Positions 24,518-34,044 are shown, counted from the stretch's first letter. The stretch is DNA of 64,000 nt from Mesotoga prima MesG1.Ag.4.2 (GCF_000147715.2 NC_017934.1:1364001-1428000), one strand, 5' to 3'. The notes: generated from the letters alone by a model not told the origin. Made by a program: numbers and translations.

Positions 24518-27500
24518 TCAAACTCTTTGAACTCTAATCAAAGTGTCATAACCATTCAAGTTCCACTCTGTCCCAGAGTCGAGACTTTCTTCAAAGACAA
24601 CGGCATTGGAGAGTGTTTCTTCTTTTATGTATTCTCTGTAAGTATCGATCGCATCGACTACTTCCCTCGGGCCAGAGAAGGAGACATTGATTCTGTCTGT
24701 TATCTCAAAATCCGCTTCCTTCCGCATTGTCTGTATCTTTGATACCATCTCTCTTGCGAGTCCTTCTTGAAGAAGCTCTGGAGTGAGCTCGGTGTCAAGT
24801 ATGACAAAGTTTTCATTGCTCATTTCGAAGGTGAAACCTTCAAGTTCCTGGATTCTTATGTCGAGATCTTCTTCTGTGAGTTCGAAAGTCTTCCCCTCTG
24901 CCTCGATTGAGATCTTTCCTTCATGCTTGACCCTGGCAACTACATCGGCCGGCTTCATAGACCTTAGGGCATTTCCGATCGCTTTCAGATCTTTACCGAA
25001 CTTGGGGCCCATAACCCTGAAGTTCGGCTTTACCTCGTAATTGACGTAGTCTCCGAGCTCTTCAATATACTCGATGTTCTTGACGTTGATCTCTTCTAGA
25101 ATCAACTCGCGCATCGATTCAACGATCTTCTTTATCCGCCCGTCAACGAGAATCTTCGGAAGAGGCTGTCTGACCTTGATCTGCACCTTGTTTCTGCATG
25201 CCCTGCCCAGGGTTACGATATCCATGACGGCAGCCATTCTCTTCTCGAGATCCGGCTCTATCAAGCTCTCGTCGGCAACAGGATAGAACTCAAGATGGAC
25301 CGATTCCTTCTCTTTATGCGTAAGGTTCCTGAAAATCTCCTCGGCCGTGAAAGGAGCGATTGGAGCCATAAGTTTGGCTACTGTAAGAAGAACTTCGTAC
25401 AGGGTTAGATAAGCTGCCTTCTTACTGTTGTCCAGTTCGCTCGTCCAATATCTGTCCCGTGTTCTTCTGACATACCAGTTTGAAACCTCTTCAACCACGA
25501 AATCTTGAATAGCCCTCACAGATTTCGTCATATCATAATGGTTAAGAAGATCTGTTACCTCTCTCACGAGAGTGTTGAGTCTGGATATTATCCATCTGTC
25601 CACTTCTTCCCTTTCGGAAACGGGAAGATCGAATTCCCCCGGGTCGACGTTGTCCACATTTGCATACATTGTAAAGAATGAGAAGACGCTGTGAAGCGTT
25701 CCAAAGAACTTGCTGAACGTATCCTTTACGCCCTCTTCGTCGAACTTGGTTGGCACCCACGGTGGCGAGACGGCAAGCAGATACCATCTCAACGTATCGG
25801 CTCCATATTTTTCTATAATCTTCCAGGGATCGACCGTATTGCCTTTGGACTTTGACATCTTCTGCCCGTTCTTATCGAGAACGAGATTGTTGACCAGAAC
25901 GTTCTTGTACGGTGACTGCCCAAAAAGGAAGGTCGAAATCGACATGAGAGAATAGAACCAACCTCTGGTCTGATCAATTCCTTCACAGATGAAGTCGGCC
26001 GGGAAAAGATCGCCCATAAAATTGTCTTTGTTTTCAAACGGGTAGTGATGCTGTGCGACTGGCATCGCACCTGAATCAAACCAGCAGTCTATGACTTCCG
26101 GGGTTCTCGTCATCCTGCCACCGCATTCACATCTCAGATGAACGTCATCTACGTACGGCCGATGAAGCTCTATATCTTCAGAAATGTCCTCTATTGCTCT
26201 CTCGACTAGTTCCTTTCTAGAGCCTACCGCTGTCAGTTTCCCACATTCGTCGCACTTCCATACATTTAGAGGTGTTCCCCAATATCTGTCTCTCGAGAGG
26301 GCCCAGTCGACCATGTTCTCGAGCCAGTTTCCAAAGCGCCCCTCCCCAACAAATTTTGGATACCAGTTGACGGAGTTGTTCACTTCTATCATTTTGTCTC
26401 TATATTCGGTGGTCTTTATGTACCACGATTTTCTTGCGTAATAGAGAAGCGGAGTGTCGCATCTCCAACAGAATGGATAAGAGTGAGTGAGACGCTCCTT
26501 TTTGAACAAGAGATTCCTGTCTTTCAAGTATCGGGTGATCAAAGGATCGGCATCTCTTACAAACATTCCAGCCCATGGAGTAACCTCTTCGGTAATCTTC
26601 CCCTCTTTGTCGACAAGCTGAAGTAAGGGAAGACCGAATTTCCTTCCCAGGATGTTGTCATCCTCTCCAAAAGCGGGGGCCATATGGACGATGCCGGAAC
26701 CATCCTCGAGCGAAACGAAGTCGCCATATACTACGTAGAAGGCCTTCTTATCTACTTTTGCAAAGGGTATTAATTGCTCGTATTCAAGATTTACAAGGTC
26801 CATACCCTTGAGTTCTTGGACTATTCTGTAATTGCTCTCTTCGCCAAGAAGCGCGCTCAGCCTTTCCTTAACAAGGTAGTAGTATTCGACCTCGTCTCCG
26901 TCTACTTTTACTTCGACCTTGACATAGTTAAACTCAGGATTTACCGCAAGAGCGACGTTTGATGGAAGTGTCCATGGAGTCGTAGTCCAAACGATGAAGT
27001 ATTCGTTGTCTTTTCCTTTAAGGCGGAATTTGACATATATTGAATCTATGGTCTCATCCTTGTAGCCCTGAGCTACCTCGTGAGAGGCGAGCGGAGTTCC
27101 ACACCTCGGGCAGTAAGGCATAATTTTGTGGCCTTCGTAGATATAGCCCTTATCAAAATATTGCTTGAGAATCCACCAGACCGATTCGATGTAATCGTTC
27201 TCCATGGTGATGTATGGATGTTCCATATCGATCCAGTAAGCTATGCGTTCAGTCAATTTCTTCCACTGGCTTTCGTACTTCCATACAGATTCCTTACACT
27301 TCTGATTGAATTTCTCTATGCCAAAGTCCTCTATCTCCTGCTTAGAAGAGAAGCCCAGCTGCTTTTCAACTTCGATTTCTACGGGAAGACCATGAGTATC
27401 CCAGCCCGCCTTTCGCTTCACCTGGTACCCCTGCATAGTCTTGAAACGGCAGACCGCATCCTTCAACGTTCTTGATATAACATGATGAATTCCAGGCATA

Positions 27501-27661
27501 CCATTGGCAGTCGGGGGACCCTCGAAGAAAACAAACTCGGGGCTTCCTTCCCTTTCCGTTACACTTCTAGTTGCAAGATCATCTTTCCGCCAATAGGAGA
27601 GTATCTCTTCTTCTCTCTCTGCTGCAGGACGTTTGAGGTCTACATCTTCAAACCTTGGCAT
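24518..27661 (-). CDS. ileS: Isoleucyl-tRNA synthetase
   Basis: 1047-residue class I synthetase charging tRNA-Ile. HIGH motif is GIHHV in FFEGPPTANGMPGIHHV, the Trp-rich zinc-ribbon-like CPRCGTPLASHE segment and CP1 editing domain follow, and KMSKS is present in KNGQKMSKSKGNTVDP. The long C-terminal region and the PPTANGMPGIHH wording mark it as the eukaryote-like IleRS2 type, often mupirocin-resistant (family knowledge, not tested). AGGAGG lies 9 bases before the ATG. It is monocistronic with a leader of about 220 bases containing an internal terminator-like hairpin. Confidence 0.97.
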   Translation of the reverse strand: MPRFEDVDLKRPAAEREEEILSYWRKDDLATRSVTEREGSPEFVFFEGPPTANGMPGIHHVISRTLKDAVCRFKTMQGYQVKRKAGWDTHGLPVEIEVEKQLGFSSKQEIEDFGIEKFNQKCKESVWKYESQWKKLTERIAYWIDMEHPYITMENDYIESVWWILKQYFDKGYIYEGHKIMPYCPRCGTPLASHEVAQGYKDETIDSIYVKFRLKGKDNEYFIVWTTTPWTLPSNVALAVNPEFNYVKVEVKVDGDEVEYYYLVKERLSALLGEESNYRIVQELKGMDLVNLEYEQLIPFAKVDKKAFYVVYGDFVSLEDGSGIVHMAPAFGEDDNILGRKFGLPLLQLVDKEGKITEEVTPWAGMFVRDADPLITRYLKDRNLLFKKERLTHSYPFCWRCDTPLLYYARKSWYIKTTEYRDKMIEVNNSVNWYPKFVGEGRFGNWLENMVDWALSRDRYWGTPLNVWKCDECGKLTAVGSRKELVERAIEDISEDIELHRPYVDDVHLRCECGGRMTRTPEVIDCWFDSGAMPVAQHHYPFENKDNFMGDLFPADFICEGIDQTRGWFYSLMSISTFLFGQSPYKNVLVNNLVLDKNGQKMSKSKGNTVDPWKIIEKYGADTLRWYLLAVSPPWVPTKFDEEGVKDTFSKFFGTLHSVFSFFTMYANVDNVDPGEFDLPVSEREEVDRWIISRLNTLVREVTDLLNHYDMTKSVRAIQDFVVEEVSNWYVRRTRDRYWTSELDNSKKAAYLTLYEVLLTVAKLMAPIAPFTAEEIFRNLTHKEKESVHLEFYPVADESLIEPDLEKRMAAVMDIVTLGRACRNKVQIKVRQPLPKILVDGRIKKIVESMRELILEEINVKNIEYIEELGDYVNYEVKPNFRVMGPKFGKDLKAIGNALRSMKPADVVARVKHEGKISIEAEGKTFELTEEDLDIRIQELEGFTFEMSNENFVILDTELTPELLQEGLAREMVSKIQTMRKEADFEITDRINVSFSGPREVVDAIDTYREYIKEETLSNAVVFEESLDSGTEWNLNGYDTLIRVQRV

Positions 27662-27769
27662 ACTTTGTTTCCTCCTGTCTTGAAGTATTCGTCAGATCAT
27701 ACAGTCCAATTATGAATGTTTTCGACAATATTTGCTTTAAGGAAAAAATAACATGAAGCGTACGACTGA

Positions 27770-27793
27770 AGAAAAAGGACAGTCTGTCTGTCC
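27770..27793 (-). promoter_or_regulatory. Terminator-like hairpin in ileS leader
   Basis: Minus strand: GGACAG-ACAGA-CTGTCC followed by TTTTTCTTC, about 110 bases before the ileS start and 90-100 bases after the predicted promoter. An intrinsic terminator inside a 5' leader suggests attenuation. I do not see a T-box motif, a specifier loop or a Leu/Ile-rich leader peptide. Confidence 0.55.
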
Positions 27794-27887
27794 CTGAAGA
27801 GCGTTCTAATCTGTAATCCCCGGTTCCGAAGTTGTCTTCAACATTAGCTCTTCTCCTTCCCAAATGTATCCATCACTTATAGATAAT

Positions 27888-27915
27888 ATGATACATCACA
27901 ATAGAGACTTGTCAA
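27888..27915 (-). promoter_or_regulatory. Promoter of ileS
   Basis: Minus strand: TTGACA (27915-27910), a 16-base spacer and TATCAT (27893-27888). This is the best promoter in the gap and sets a leader of about 220 bases. Confidence 0.6.
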
Positions 27916-28005
27916 GCAAAGAAACCCGCTGACCGGAGTTACACCTAGTGAAATTGAGAGAATTTCTTTCTCTTTCTGACAGCAAAATTATGATCGCTGG
28001 CTTCT

Positions 28006-30420
28006 TCACCACTCCTTCTTCGCACGCATATAAGCAAGATCCAGTTCATAGGGCCATTCCCAGAAATCGGTCTCACCTTTTTCCTTTGCTTTCAAAGCTT
28101 TGTGGACTCTCTCTCTGCTGAGGGGATAACTGTGGATCCTCATGCCCGTCGCTTTGAACAGCGCGTTATTAAGTGCCGGAGCCGGAGCGATCATCGAATG
28201 CTCTCCAACACCCCGGTTCCCGTAAGGAGAAATCTCTTCAGGTACCTCTTCCCAGAAAGACTCGATCTCTGTAGGAGCGTCCATTATCGTGGCGATTTTG
28301 TAGTCCGTGAAATCGGGATTGAGCAGTCTGCCACGCTCGTCATACGACAAGCCTTCCATAAGGCATGCAGAAAGACCCTGAACGGTACCGCCTTCTATTT
28401 GACCCTTAATGTTTATCGGGGTTATTGCCTTGCCGACATCGTAACCCGCGCAGACTTTGTTTACAAGTATCCTTCCTGTGCCGGGATCGACCTCAATATC
28501 TATCCCGACTGCGCCAAGGGTGAAATGGGCAACTACCTTTGAGGACTGCCCCGTATCGGGGTCGGGATAGATCAGATCCGGCGGTGTAAACGAACCGGTA
28601 CCAATAATCGGGCCACCTTTCAAAATTCCGTCAGGCATTTTGAAACCATTCTGAACTCGTTCGTCTATCCTTTCACTCTTGCCAAGTTTGTGACACTTGA
28701 CGACTCCGTACTCTATGCTTATTGTTTCGACCGGTGTCTGCCAATACTCTGCAAACAAAGCTAGGAGCTTCTCTCTCAATTCGCTGGCAGCTCTTTTCAC
28801 AGCCATCCCCATTGACCAACAGGATCTGCTAGCAACCGTCTGCCAGTCATAAGGGTGGCTCTGAGTATCTGGATAATATACTTTGATCCAGTCGTAAGGA
28901 ATCCCGAGTTCTTCAGAGACGATCTGTGCGAAGGCGCTGTAAGTACCCTGCCCCATGTCCATCGTCGCAGCCAGCACTTCTACGGTCCCGTCTCCGTTTA
29001 GCTTGACAATAGCGGACGAAGAGGCGTCTGCAGGAATCGCAGGCGCTTTTATTGCCAGCGCGATCCCCTTTCCTCTCTTCCATCCCTTCCGTGTCGCCGG
29101 TTCTTCTTTGTGCAAATCCATCTTCTCTACCACTTTGTCGACGATCTTCTCAAGAGCGTGATCGTGCATTGGCATCCCCGTGCAAGTTGTCTGGCCCTTC
29201 TTGATAAGGTTCTTCTTTCTGAACTCGACCGGATCGATTTTGAGCTTGTGGGCAACGATATCCACAACCACTTCCAGAGCACTCATAAGCTCCGGCAAAC
29301 CAAAGCCCCTATACGCTCCCCCAAAGGGTTTGTTTGTGTAAACCGCATAACAGTCTGCCCAGACGTTGGGAATGTTGTATGCTCCCATTGAAGTGTACCC
29401 GGCGCTCCTGACTGGATTTGCACCATATTCGGCCGAGATTCCAGTATCGAACCAGAACGTGTTGCGGATTCCCTGCATTAATCCATCGTCGCTTACCGCC
29501 ATTTCTATTCTTGCAACGAAACCCTGTCGAACCCATGAGCTCAACATAACCTCTTCTCTTGGAATGAAGAGTTTCACAGGTCTTCCTTTGATGTCTTCGT
29601 CCATCGCGGCGGCAAGACAGAGAGCCTCGACTGTCATTCCTGCCTTTCCGCCAAAGCCTCCGCCTATCGGAGGAGCAATCACTCGGATCTTATGAAGAGG
29701 ATAATTAATACCTTTGGCAATAATGTCTCTCACTGTGAAAGGAGACTGCGCGCTTGTCCAGATCGTGATCTCTCCAGACCCAGGATCCTGTTTGCATATC
29801 GTACAGAAAGTTTCAATGAAACCGTGAGCGATCTGAGGGCAGGTTATTGTTTCCTCGAAGACATGAGCAGAATTCTTGAATGCTGCCTCCGTGTCCCCCT
29901 TTCTAATTCTGAACCAGTTTGCGATATTGGTGTTCGGCTGAGGTGTTATGAAATCAACATGCTCGTACTTATGAAGATCCGGATGAACCAATACTGAATT
30001 ATTCGTCGCTGCCTTCACGGGGTCAAAGATCGCTTCGAGTTCGCTGTACGTTACCTTGACTTTTTTTGCTGCTTCCGATGCTGCCTCTTCGGTCTCGGCA
30101 ACTACAAGAGCGACGGGTTCTCCAACATATCTCGCTCTTCCAATGGCCATGGGGGTTCTGTCCTTCAAATATAGTCCAAAGTGATGGGGGAAATCCTCTC
30201 CTAAAAGGACCTTCAACACTCCAGGAATTTTCAGAGCTTCCGAGTCATCGACGTTCAGGATCTCTCCATGAGCCACAGAGGAACGGACAACCGCTGCGTG
30301 AAGCAGTTCGGAGCCGAACCTCAGGTCGTCGGCAAACTGAAGTGTACCTTCGGCCTTTTCCAAGTCATACTTCCTCGGCAGCCATTTCCCTATCCCAGTC
30401 TTCGTCTTAATAGTCTTCAC
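28006..30420 (-). CDS. Molybdenum hydroxylase large subunit (XDH type)
   Basis: 804-residue catalytic subunit of a xanthine-dehydrogenase-family enzyme, which binds molybdopterin and hydroxylates a heterocycle or aldehyde with water-derived oxygen. Motifs: GKWLPRKYDLEKAEGTLQFADDL at the N-terminus, GGGFGGKAGM in the cofactor region, GAYRGFGLPE, and NRGVGEHSMIAPAPALNNA with the catalytic Glu. The start is GTG 30420, with GGAGG 8 bases upstream; it overlaps the small-subunit gene by 14 bases, and the longer open frame to 30543 is antisense-like shadow. It forms a three-subunit enzyme with the next two genes and closes the operon. The substrate could be a purine or another N-heterocycle. Confidence 0.93.
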   Translation of the reverse strand: MKTIKTKTGIGKWLPRKYDLEKAEGTLQFADDLRFGSELLHAAVVRSSVAHGEILNVDDSEALKIPGVLKVLLGEDFPHHFGLYLKDRTPMAIGRARYVGEPVALVVAETEEAASEAAKKVKVTYSELEAIFDPVKAATNNSVLVHPDLHKYEHVDFITPQPNTNIANWFRIRKGDTEAAFKNSAHVFEETITCPQIAHGFIETFCTICKQDPGSGEITIWTSAQSPFTVRDIIAKGINYPLHKIRVIAPPIGGGFGGKAGMTVEALCLAAAMDEDIKGRPVKLFIPREEVMLSSWVRQGFVARIEMAVSDDGLMQGIRNTFWFDTGISAEYGANPVRSAGYTSMGAYNIPNVWADCYAVYTNKPFGGAYRGFGLPELMSALEVVVDIVAHKLKIDPVEFRKKNLIKKGQTTCTGMPMHDHALEKIVDKVVEKMDLHKEEPATRKGWKRGKGIALAIKAPAIPADASSSAIVKLNGDGTVEVLAATMDMGQGTYSAFAQIVSEELGIPYDWIKVYYPDTQSHPYDWQTVASRSCWSMGMAVKRAASELREKLLALFAEYWQTPVETISIEYGVVKCHKLGKSERIDERVQNGFKMPDGILKGGPIIGTGSFTPPDLIYPDPDTGQSSKVVAHFTLGAVGIDIEVDPGTGRILVNKVCAGYDVGKAITPINIKGQIEGGTVQGLSACLMEGLSYDERGRLLNPDFTDYKIATIMDAPTEIESFWEEVPEEISPYGNRGVGEHSMIAPAPALNNALFKATGMRIHSYPLSRERVHKALKAKEKGETDFWEWPYELDLAYMRAKKEW

Positions 30421-30910
30421 GCGTCCCACCTCCTCCGTTATTTCCAGAAAGAATGGCGGCACTCTTTTTGACCGCTCTGATGATTGCAAGGTAACCCGTG
30501 CACCTGCAAATGTTTCCCGAGAGGGCTTCCCTAATCTCTTCATCTGAAGGAGAAGGATTTTTCTTCAGCAGTGCGTAAGTAGTCATTACCATTCCAGGAG
30601 TGCAGTATCCACACTGGATGGCGCCTTCATCGATGAAGGCCTGCTGAATTGGATGTAGTCTTCCTTTCTTCACAAGTCCTTCGACGGTGAGAATGTCTGC
30701 ACCCTCGGCTTCTCTGGCAAGAATAAGGCATGACTTTTGGGGAAGGCCATTCATTATCAAAGTACAGGCTCCACATTCTCCCTCTTCACAACCCCTCTTG
30801 AGACTGGTAACGCCTTGCTCTCTTAGGGCATTTAGAAGTGTCGTTCTATCTTCAACAACCAGAGTTGTCTTACGGCCGTTGAGCGTAATGGTTACGCGCT
30901 TGTCCTTCAT
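30407..30910 (-). CDS. Molybdenum hydroxylase [2Fe-2S] subunit
   Basis: 167-residue electron-transfer subunit with the two [2Fe-2S] sites of the family: a plant-type ferredoxin motif CEEGECGACTLIMNG near residue 41, and the helical C-terminal site QCGYCTPGM ... GNICRCTGY. It passes electrons from the molybdenum centre to the FAD subunit. ATG 30910 overlaps the stop of the FAD subunit gene as ATGA, so the subunits are translationally coupled. The 10-residue Gly-rich tail is unremarkable. Confidence 0.96.
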   Translation of the reverse strand: MKDKRVTITLNGRKTTLVVEDRTTLLNALREQGVTSLKRGCEEGECGACTLIMNGLPQKSCLILAREAEGADILTVEGLVKKGRLHPIQQAFIDEGAIQCGYCTPGMVMTTYALLKKNPSPSDEEIREALSGNICRCTGYLAIIRAVKKSAAILSGNNGGGGTREDY

Positions 30911-31782
30911 TTGTGAACACCTTCTCCCGCAGGTCTTTCAAGACAACGAGAGATTGCTCTTCTCGTCAGTTCGGCAATCATCTCGACCCTGTATTCTCTG
31001 GAGGCTCTCACATCCGTGATGGGATCGACTGCATCGGCCGCTAATTCTGCAGCTTGGTCTATTACCTCGTCATCTATGTTGCTGCAGGAGTTAAGCAGCT
31101 TTTCAGCCTCAGTCGCTCTAAGGGGTCTAGCAGAAACGGCGCAGAAAGCAATTCTGAACTCTCTGTTATCACCCTTGAAGAGCGTGCAACAGACGGCAGC
31201 CTGAGCGATATCTAGAGCCTCTCTTCTTATTGCTTTGAGGTAACAGCCGCTGGTCTCCACTGCTGGAAGAGCGATCCTTATTCCTGTGACGATCTCATCG
31301 GTTCCAAGAGAGGTTCTCTTTGGTCCAGTAATAAACTCCGAGACCGGAACCTTTCGACTGCCGTTCGGTCCCGTGATCTCGACTTTCGCGTCATAGCAAA
31401 CCAGAGGTGCGATCATATCTCCTGAAGGGACTGCGGCACAGACATTTCCGACAACTGTGGCACGATTCCTTATAAGTGGATCCGAGTGTGCCTTGCATGC
31501 CTGAACCAAAGCTGGGAAGTAACGATTCAATGAATCGTCTCCGATAACTTCGTTGAGAGTTACCAGCGCTTTCACTTCAACGTTGTCCTCGTTCACAACT
31601 ATTCCTTTGAGTTGCTCCACAGCCGTCAAGTCAACGATATAGTCGGGTTCCTTAATAGACTTATGCAGCCATACAATAACGTCAGTGCCACCGCTCTTAA
31701 CCATGGCCTTATTCCCATGGCGCTGAAGCGTGTCCAGTACCTCCGAAATCGAGCGGGGTCTTTCTAGAACGAAGTCACGCAT
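30907..31782 (-). CDS. Molybdenum hydroxylase FAD subunit
   Basis: 291-residue FAD-binding subunit (CoxM/XdhB-like). FAD motifs are VKSGGTDVIVWLHK near residue 28 and NRATVVGNVCAAVPSGD near 107. The C-terminal CO_deh_flav_C domain contains ASREYRVEMIAELTRRAI. It hands electrons to NAD+ or a ferredoxin. It starts 27 bases after the cyclase-family gene. The start codon lacks a strong binding site, but the N-terminus MRDFVLERPRSISEVLDTL is typical of the family. Confidence 0.94.
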   Translation of the reverse strand: MRDFVLERPRSISEVLDTLQRHGNKAMVKSGGTDVIVWLHKSIKEPDYIVDLTAVEQLKGIVVNEDNVEVKALVTLNEVIGDDSLNRYFPALVQACKAHSDPLIRNRATVVGNVCAAVPSGDMIAPLVCYDAKVEITGPNGSRKVPVSEFITGPKRTSLGTDEIVTGIRIALPAVETSGCYLKAIRREALDIAQAAVCCTLFKGDNREFRIAFCAVSARPLRATEAEKLLNSCSNIDDEVIDQAAELAADAVDPITDVRASREYRVEMIAELTRRAISRCLERPAGEGVHK

Positions 31783-31809
31783 TCGCTATCGCCACACTTT
31801 CAATAAGAT

Positions 31810-32601
31810 TTATTCCTCTTCGTCGAAAGCTACAATTCTGCTTATACACGACTCTCCGCCGACGAACCGCCAGGGGAAGCAACCTATTACCATTCTTTTG
31901 TCAAGTATCTTGTCTATCTCTCCGCCGACGTTTTCTGCGTGAATAATGTCATATGGGAAGAGAAGAACATGCATCAACTGGTAGTCTTCGTCAGGAAAGA
32001 TCTCTTCGAGTGACTTCCCGTATTTCTCATGCATATAGTGATCGCACTCTTTTGCCTGAACCGGCATCCACTCACGAATCTTCGTGTTCATTGGATGGTC
32101 GGCCGAACCACAGTCGACACCTATCCACTTGATCTTCTTCATTTTGCACCACTCTGCGAATTCCCTGGTTGGTCCGGGGTGTTTTATCATGTATCTTACT
32201 TCGTCGGCCTCGGGCTGATCGTAAGCATATTTGTGGTATCCAGTGTTGATAATAAGAATATCGCCTTCTTTCACCTCTACTCTCTCTTCGATGTCCTTGG
32301 AAGTGTAGATTCCATAGTCTTCTGCGATATCCGAAAGATCAACTATTACTCCGGGCGCAACAAGTTCATTGAGAGGTATGCTCGCGATGTCTCTCCCGTG
32401 AGTGCAGAAATGCAACGACCCGTCCAGATGAGTCCCAACATGGTTGGAATGCGTTAGAAGCTGTCCGTTTGCACCGTTTGGGGCAAGCCTCTTGAAAAAC
32501 TTTATCTGTAGGGGCTCATAGGTTGGCCATGGTGGTGTTAGGTGGCTGATCGGTTGCGATAACTCGTAAATCCTTATCTTGTCCCAGTTCTTCGGTACCA
32601 T
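31810..32601 (-). CDS. Cyclase-family metal hydrolase
   Basis: 263-residue member of the cyclase / kynurenine-formamidase-like family (metal-dependent amide hydrolases that include isatin hydrolase and kynurenine formamidase). The metal motif HxGTHxDxxxH is present as HVGTHLDGSLHF near residue 54. Further family blocks are GDILIINTGYHKYAY and IGVDCGSADHP. A ring-opening or formamide/cyclic-amide hydrolysis fits its place between DUF1116 and the molybdenum hydroxylase. AGGAGG precedes the ATG. No tryptophan-catabolism gene is near, so kynurenine is an unlikely substrate. Confidence 0.9.
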   Translation of the reverse strand: MVPKNWDKIRIYELSQPISHLTPPWPTYEPLQIKFFKRLAPNGANGQLLTHSNHVGTHLDGSLHFCTHGRDIASIPLNELVAPGVIVDLSDIAEDYGIYTSKDIEERVEVKEGDILIINTGYHKYAYDQPEADEVRYMIKHPGPTREFAEWCKMKKIKWIGVDCGSADHPMNTKIREWMPVQAKECDHYMHEKYGKSLEEIFPDEDYQLMHVLLFPYDIIHAENVGGEIDKILDKRMVIGCFPWRFVGGESCISRIVAFDEEE

Positions 32602-32613
32602 AAACTACCTCCT

Positions 32614-33879
32614 CTATTTGGAATATTTCTCAACGAATGCTTCAGCTGCCTTGACAAAGGCTTCAGACGGCATCCTTACTATTCCCGCTCCGACCTGTCC
32701 TTTGCCGGCCTCTTTGTGAGCCGCACCGGTGTCGAGGATTGGAGTGATGCCCGTTTCCACGACTTTGATCAAATCAATTCCCGTAGGAGTTCCGCGAAAG
32801 TTCAGTACGGGAATCGTGAAATGCTTGTTTTCTCCCACACAGATCTCATACATTTCCTTCGTGTAGTTAACCGCGTCCTGAGGGGTGCCTCCGACGAACT
32901 GAACGATCGCAGGCGCTGCGGCCAATGCAAATCCGCCAACTCCGTAAGTCTCCATAATTGCGCTGTCTCCTATGTCTCGATTTACATCGTCTTTCGTGAA
33001 ACCAGGAAATAGCAGGACATCGGGCAGAGCCGCCTGACAGGTAAACCACTCGTTCTCTATTCCGGCAATCTGTATTCCGAAGTCGGTGCCGTTTCGAGCC
33101 ATGATTGTAATCATGCTGGAACCCTCTACATAACCGACGCTGTCAAGTGAGGCCTTTGCCGCGGCCATTCCAGGATTCAAGAAGAAGTGATCATTGCCTG
33201 CCATAAACTTCACAACCCTGGAGAGGTTGTGATTACCCCGTTCCGCGTCTATCAAAGAAGGAACAAGTGTTCTAATCAGAAGTGAAGTGGCTGCCCTGTT
33301 GCGATTATGGAGTTCATCTCCCATGTGGAGAGACTGAGAGATCAAGCTCTTAAGATTGAGGCCACCATTATCTTCGACGTATTTTCGCACCCCATTTCTC
33401 AACACTGGATAAAGAACTTCACGCATCCAGTTCAGTCTTTCTATGACCTCTTCGCTGAATGCACCCATTCGCAAGACCTTTCCGAGGCCCTCGTTAAGAG
33501 TCGCATAGCCTCTCCTTCCAGAATTCTTTTCTTCAACTACCCATACCGGCAGATTAGGAGATATTATTCCTGCCATAGGGCCGACCGAGTTGTGGTGATG
33601 GCAGGGTTCAAAAGTGATTTCTCCTTTCGAAGCCAACGCTCTCGCCTTTTCCGGAGTTTCCGCCCAACCTTCGTAGAGAATTGCGCCTGTTATGGCGCCT
33701 ATCATAGGGCCCGACATCCTCTCCCAAGTTATGGGCGGACCGGCATGAAGAATCATTTTTTCTCCGAAATTTGGAATAAACTCTTTGGCCATTCCGAGAC
33801 CAACAATCTGGGGTTCGGCCTTCAAAAGCCTTTCAAACGCTATAGAATTTGCTTTATCGATGTCATTCAACCTCTTCAC
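32614..33879 (-). CDS. DUF1116 (YlbE/AllG-like) protein
   Basis: 421-residue protein of the DUF1116 family. E. coli YlbE belongs to the allantoin regulon and is linked with FdrA and YlbF to oxamate carbamoyltransfer. Conserved blocks: GPPITWERMSGPMIGA, CHHHNSVGPMAGIISPN, NRNRAATSLLIR and MARNGTDFGIQIAG. The start is GTG 33879, overlapping the 59-aa ORF's stop; a TTG at 33870 is an alternative. The N-terminus lacks the KVINLG...VNWRPP piece that is encoded separately just upstream. Cytoplasmic; likely one subunit of a complex with FdrA and DUF2877. Confidence 0.9.
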   Translation of the reverse strand: MKRLNDIDKANSIAFERLLKAEPQIVGLGMAKEFIPNFGEKMILHAGPPITWERMSGPMIGAITGAILYEGWAETPEKARALASKGEITFEPCHHHNSVGPMAGIISPNLPVWVVEEKNSGRRGYATLNEGLGKVLRMGAFSEEVIERLNWMREVLYPVLRNGVRKYVEDNGGLNLKSLISQSLHMGDELHNRNRAATSLLIRTLVPSLIDAERGNHNLSRVVKFMAGNDHFFLNPGMAAAKASLDSVGYVEGSSMITIMARNGTDFGIQIAGIENEWFTCQAALPDVLLFPGFTKDDVNRDIGDSAIMETYGVGGFALAAAPAIVQFVGGTPQDAVNYTKEMYEICVGENKHFTIPVLNFRGTPTGIDLIKVVETGITPILDTGAAHKEAGKGQVGAGIVRMPSEAFVKAAEAFVEKYSK

Positions 33880-34042
33880 CTCTCAATTTCCTCAATCTAT
33901 CCATCAACGAACTTTTGGCAAGAGGAGGTCTCCAATTGACCTTGACCGCCGGAACCTCTTGCTCCAGAAGATCGAGATAGAATCTCTCCATCCCAAGGTT
34001 TATTACTTTTGGACCACTGTTTAGCAAATCTTTGAACGACAA
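33863..34042 (-). CDS. 59-residue split piece of FdrA/DUF1116 system
   Basis: A 60-codon ORF from TTG 34042 to TGA 33863 fills the gap between FdrA and DUF1116. Binding site GGGAGCG lies 8 bases upstream, within the end of the FdrA gene. It encodes KVINLGMERFYLDLLEQEV and VKVNWRPPLAK; to my knowledge this motif (VINxGLxxFxxxLxxQxVPVxxVDWRPP) normally belongs to the end of FdrA or the start of DUF1116 proteins. Here it is an independent small protein whose start abuts the FdrA stop and whose end overlaps the DUF1116 start. It is too regular and too well placed to be chance. Confidence 0.75.
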   Translation of the reverse strand: MSFKDLLNSGPKVINLGMERFYLDLLEQEVPAVKVNWRPPLAKSSLMDRLRKLRGEEVE

Positions 34043-34044
34043 GA

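Noticed and set aside
27794-27900. T-box riboswitch for ileS
   Set aside because: GGAACCGGGG superficially resembles the T-box core, but the consensus (GGTGGNACCGCG), Stem I and a specifier loop are absent, and the leader before the terminator is too short.
30066-30410. 114-codon plus-strand ORF antisense to the XDH large subunit
   Set aside because: Shadow of a strongly coding minus-strand gene; no start signals.
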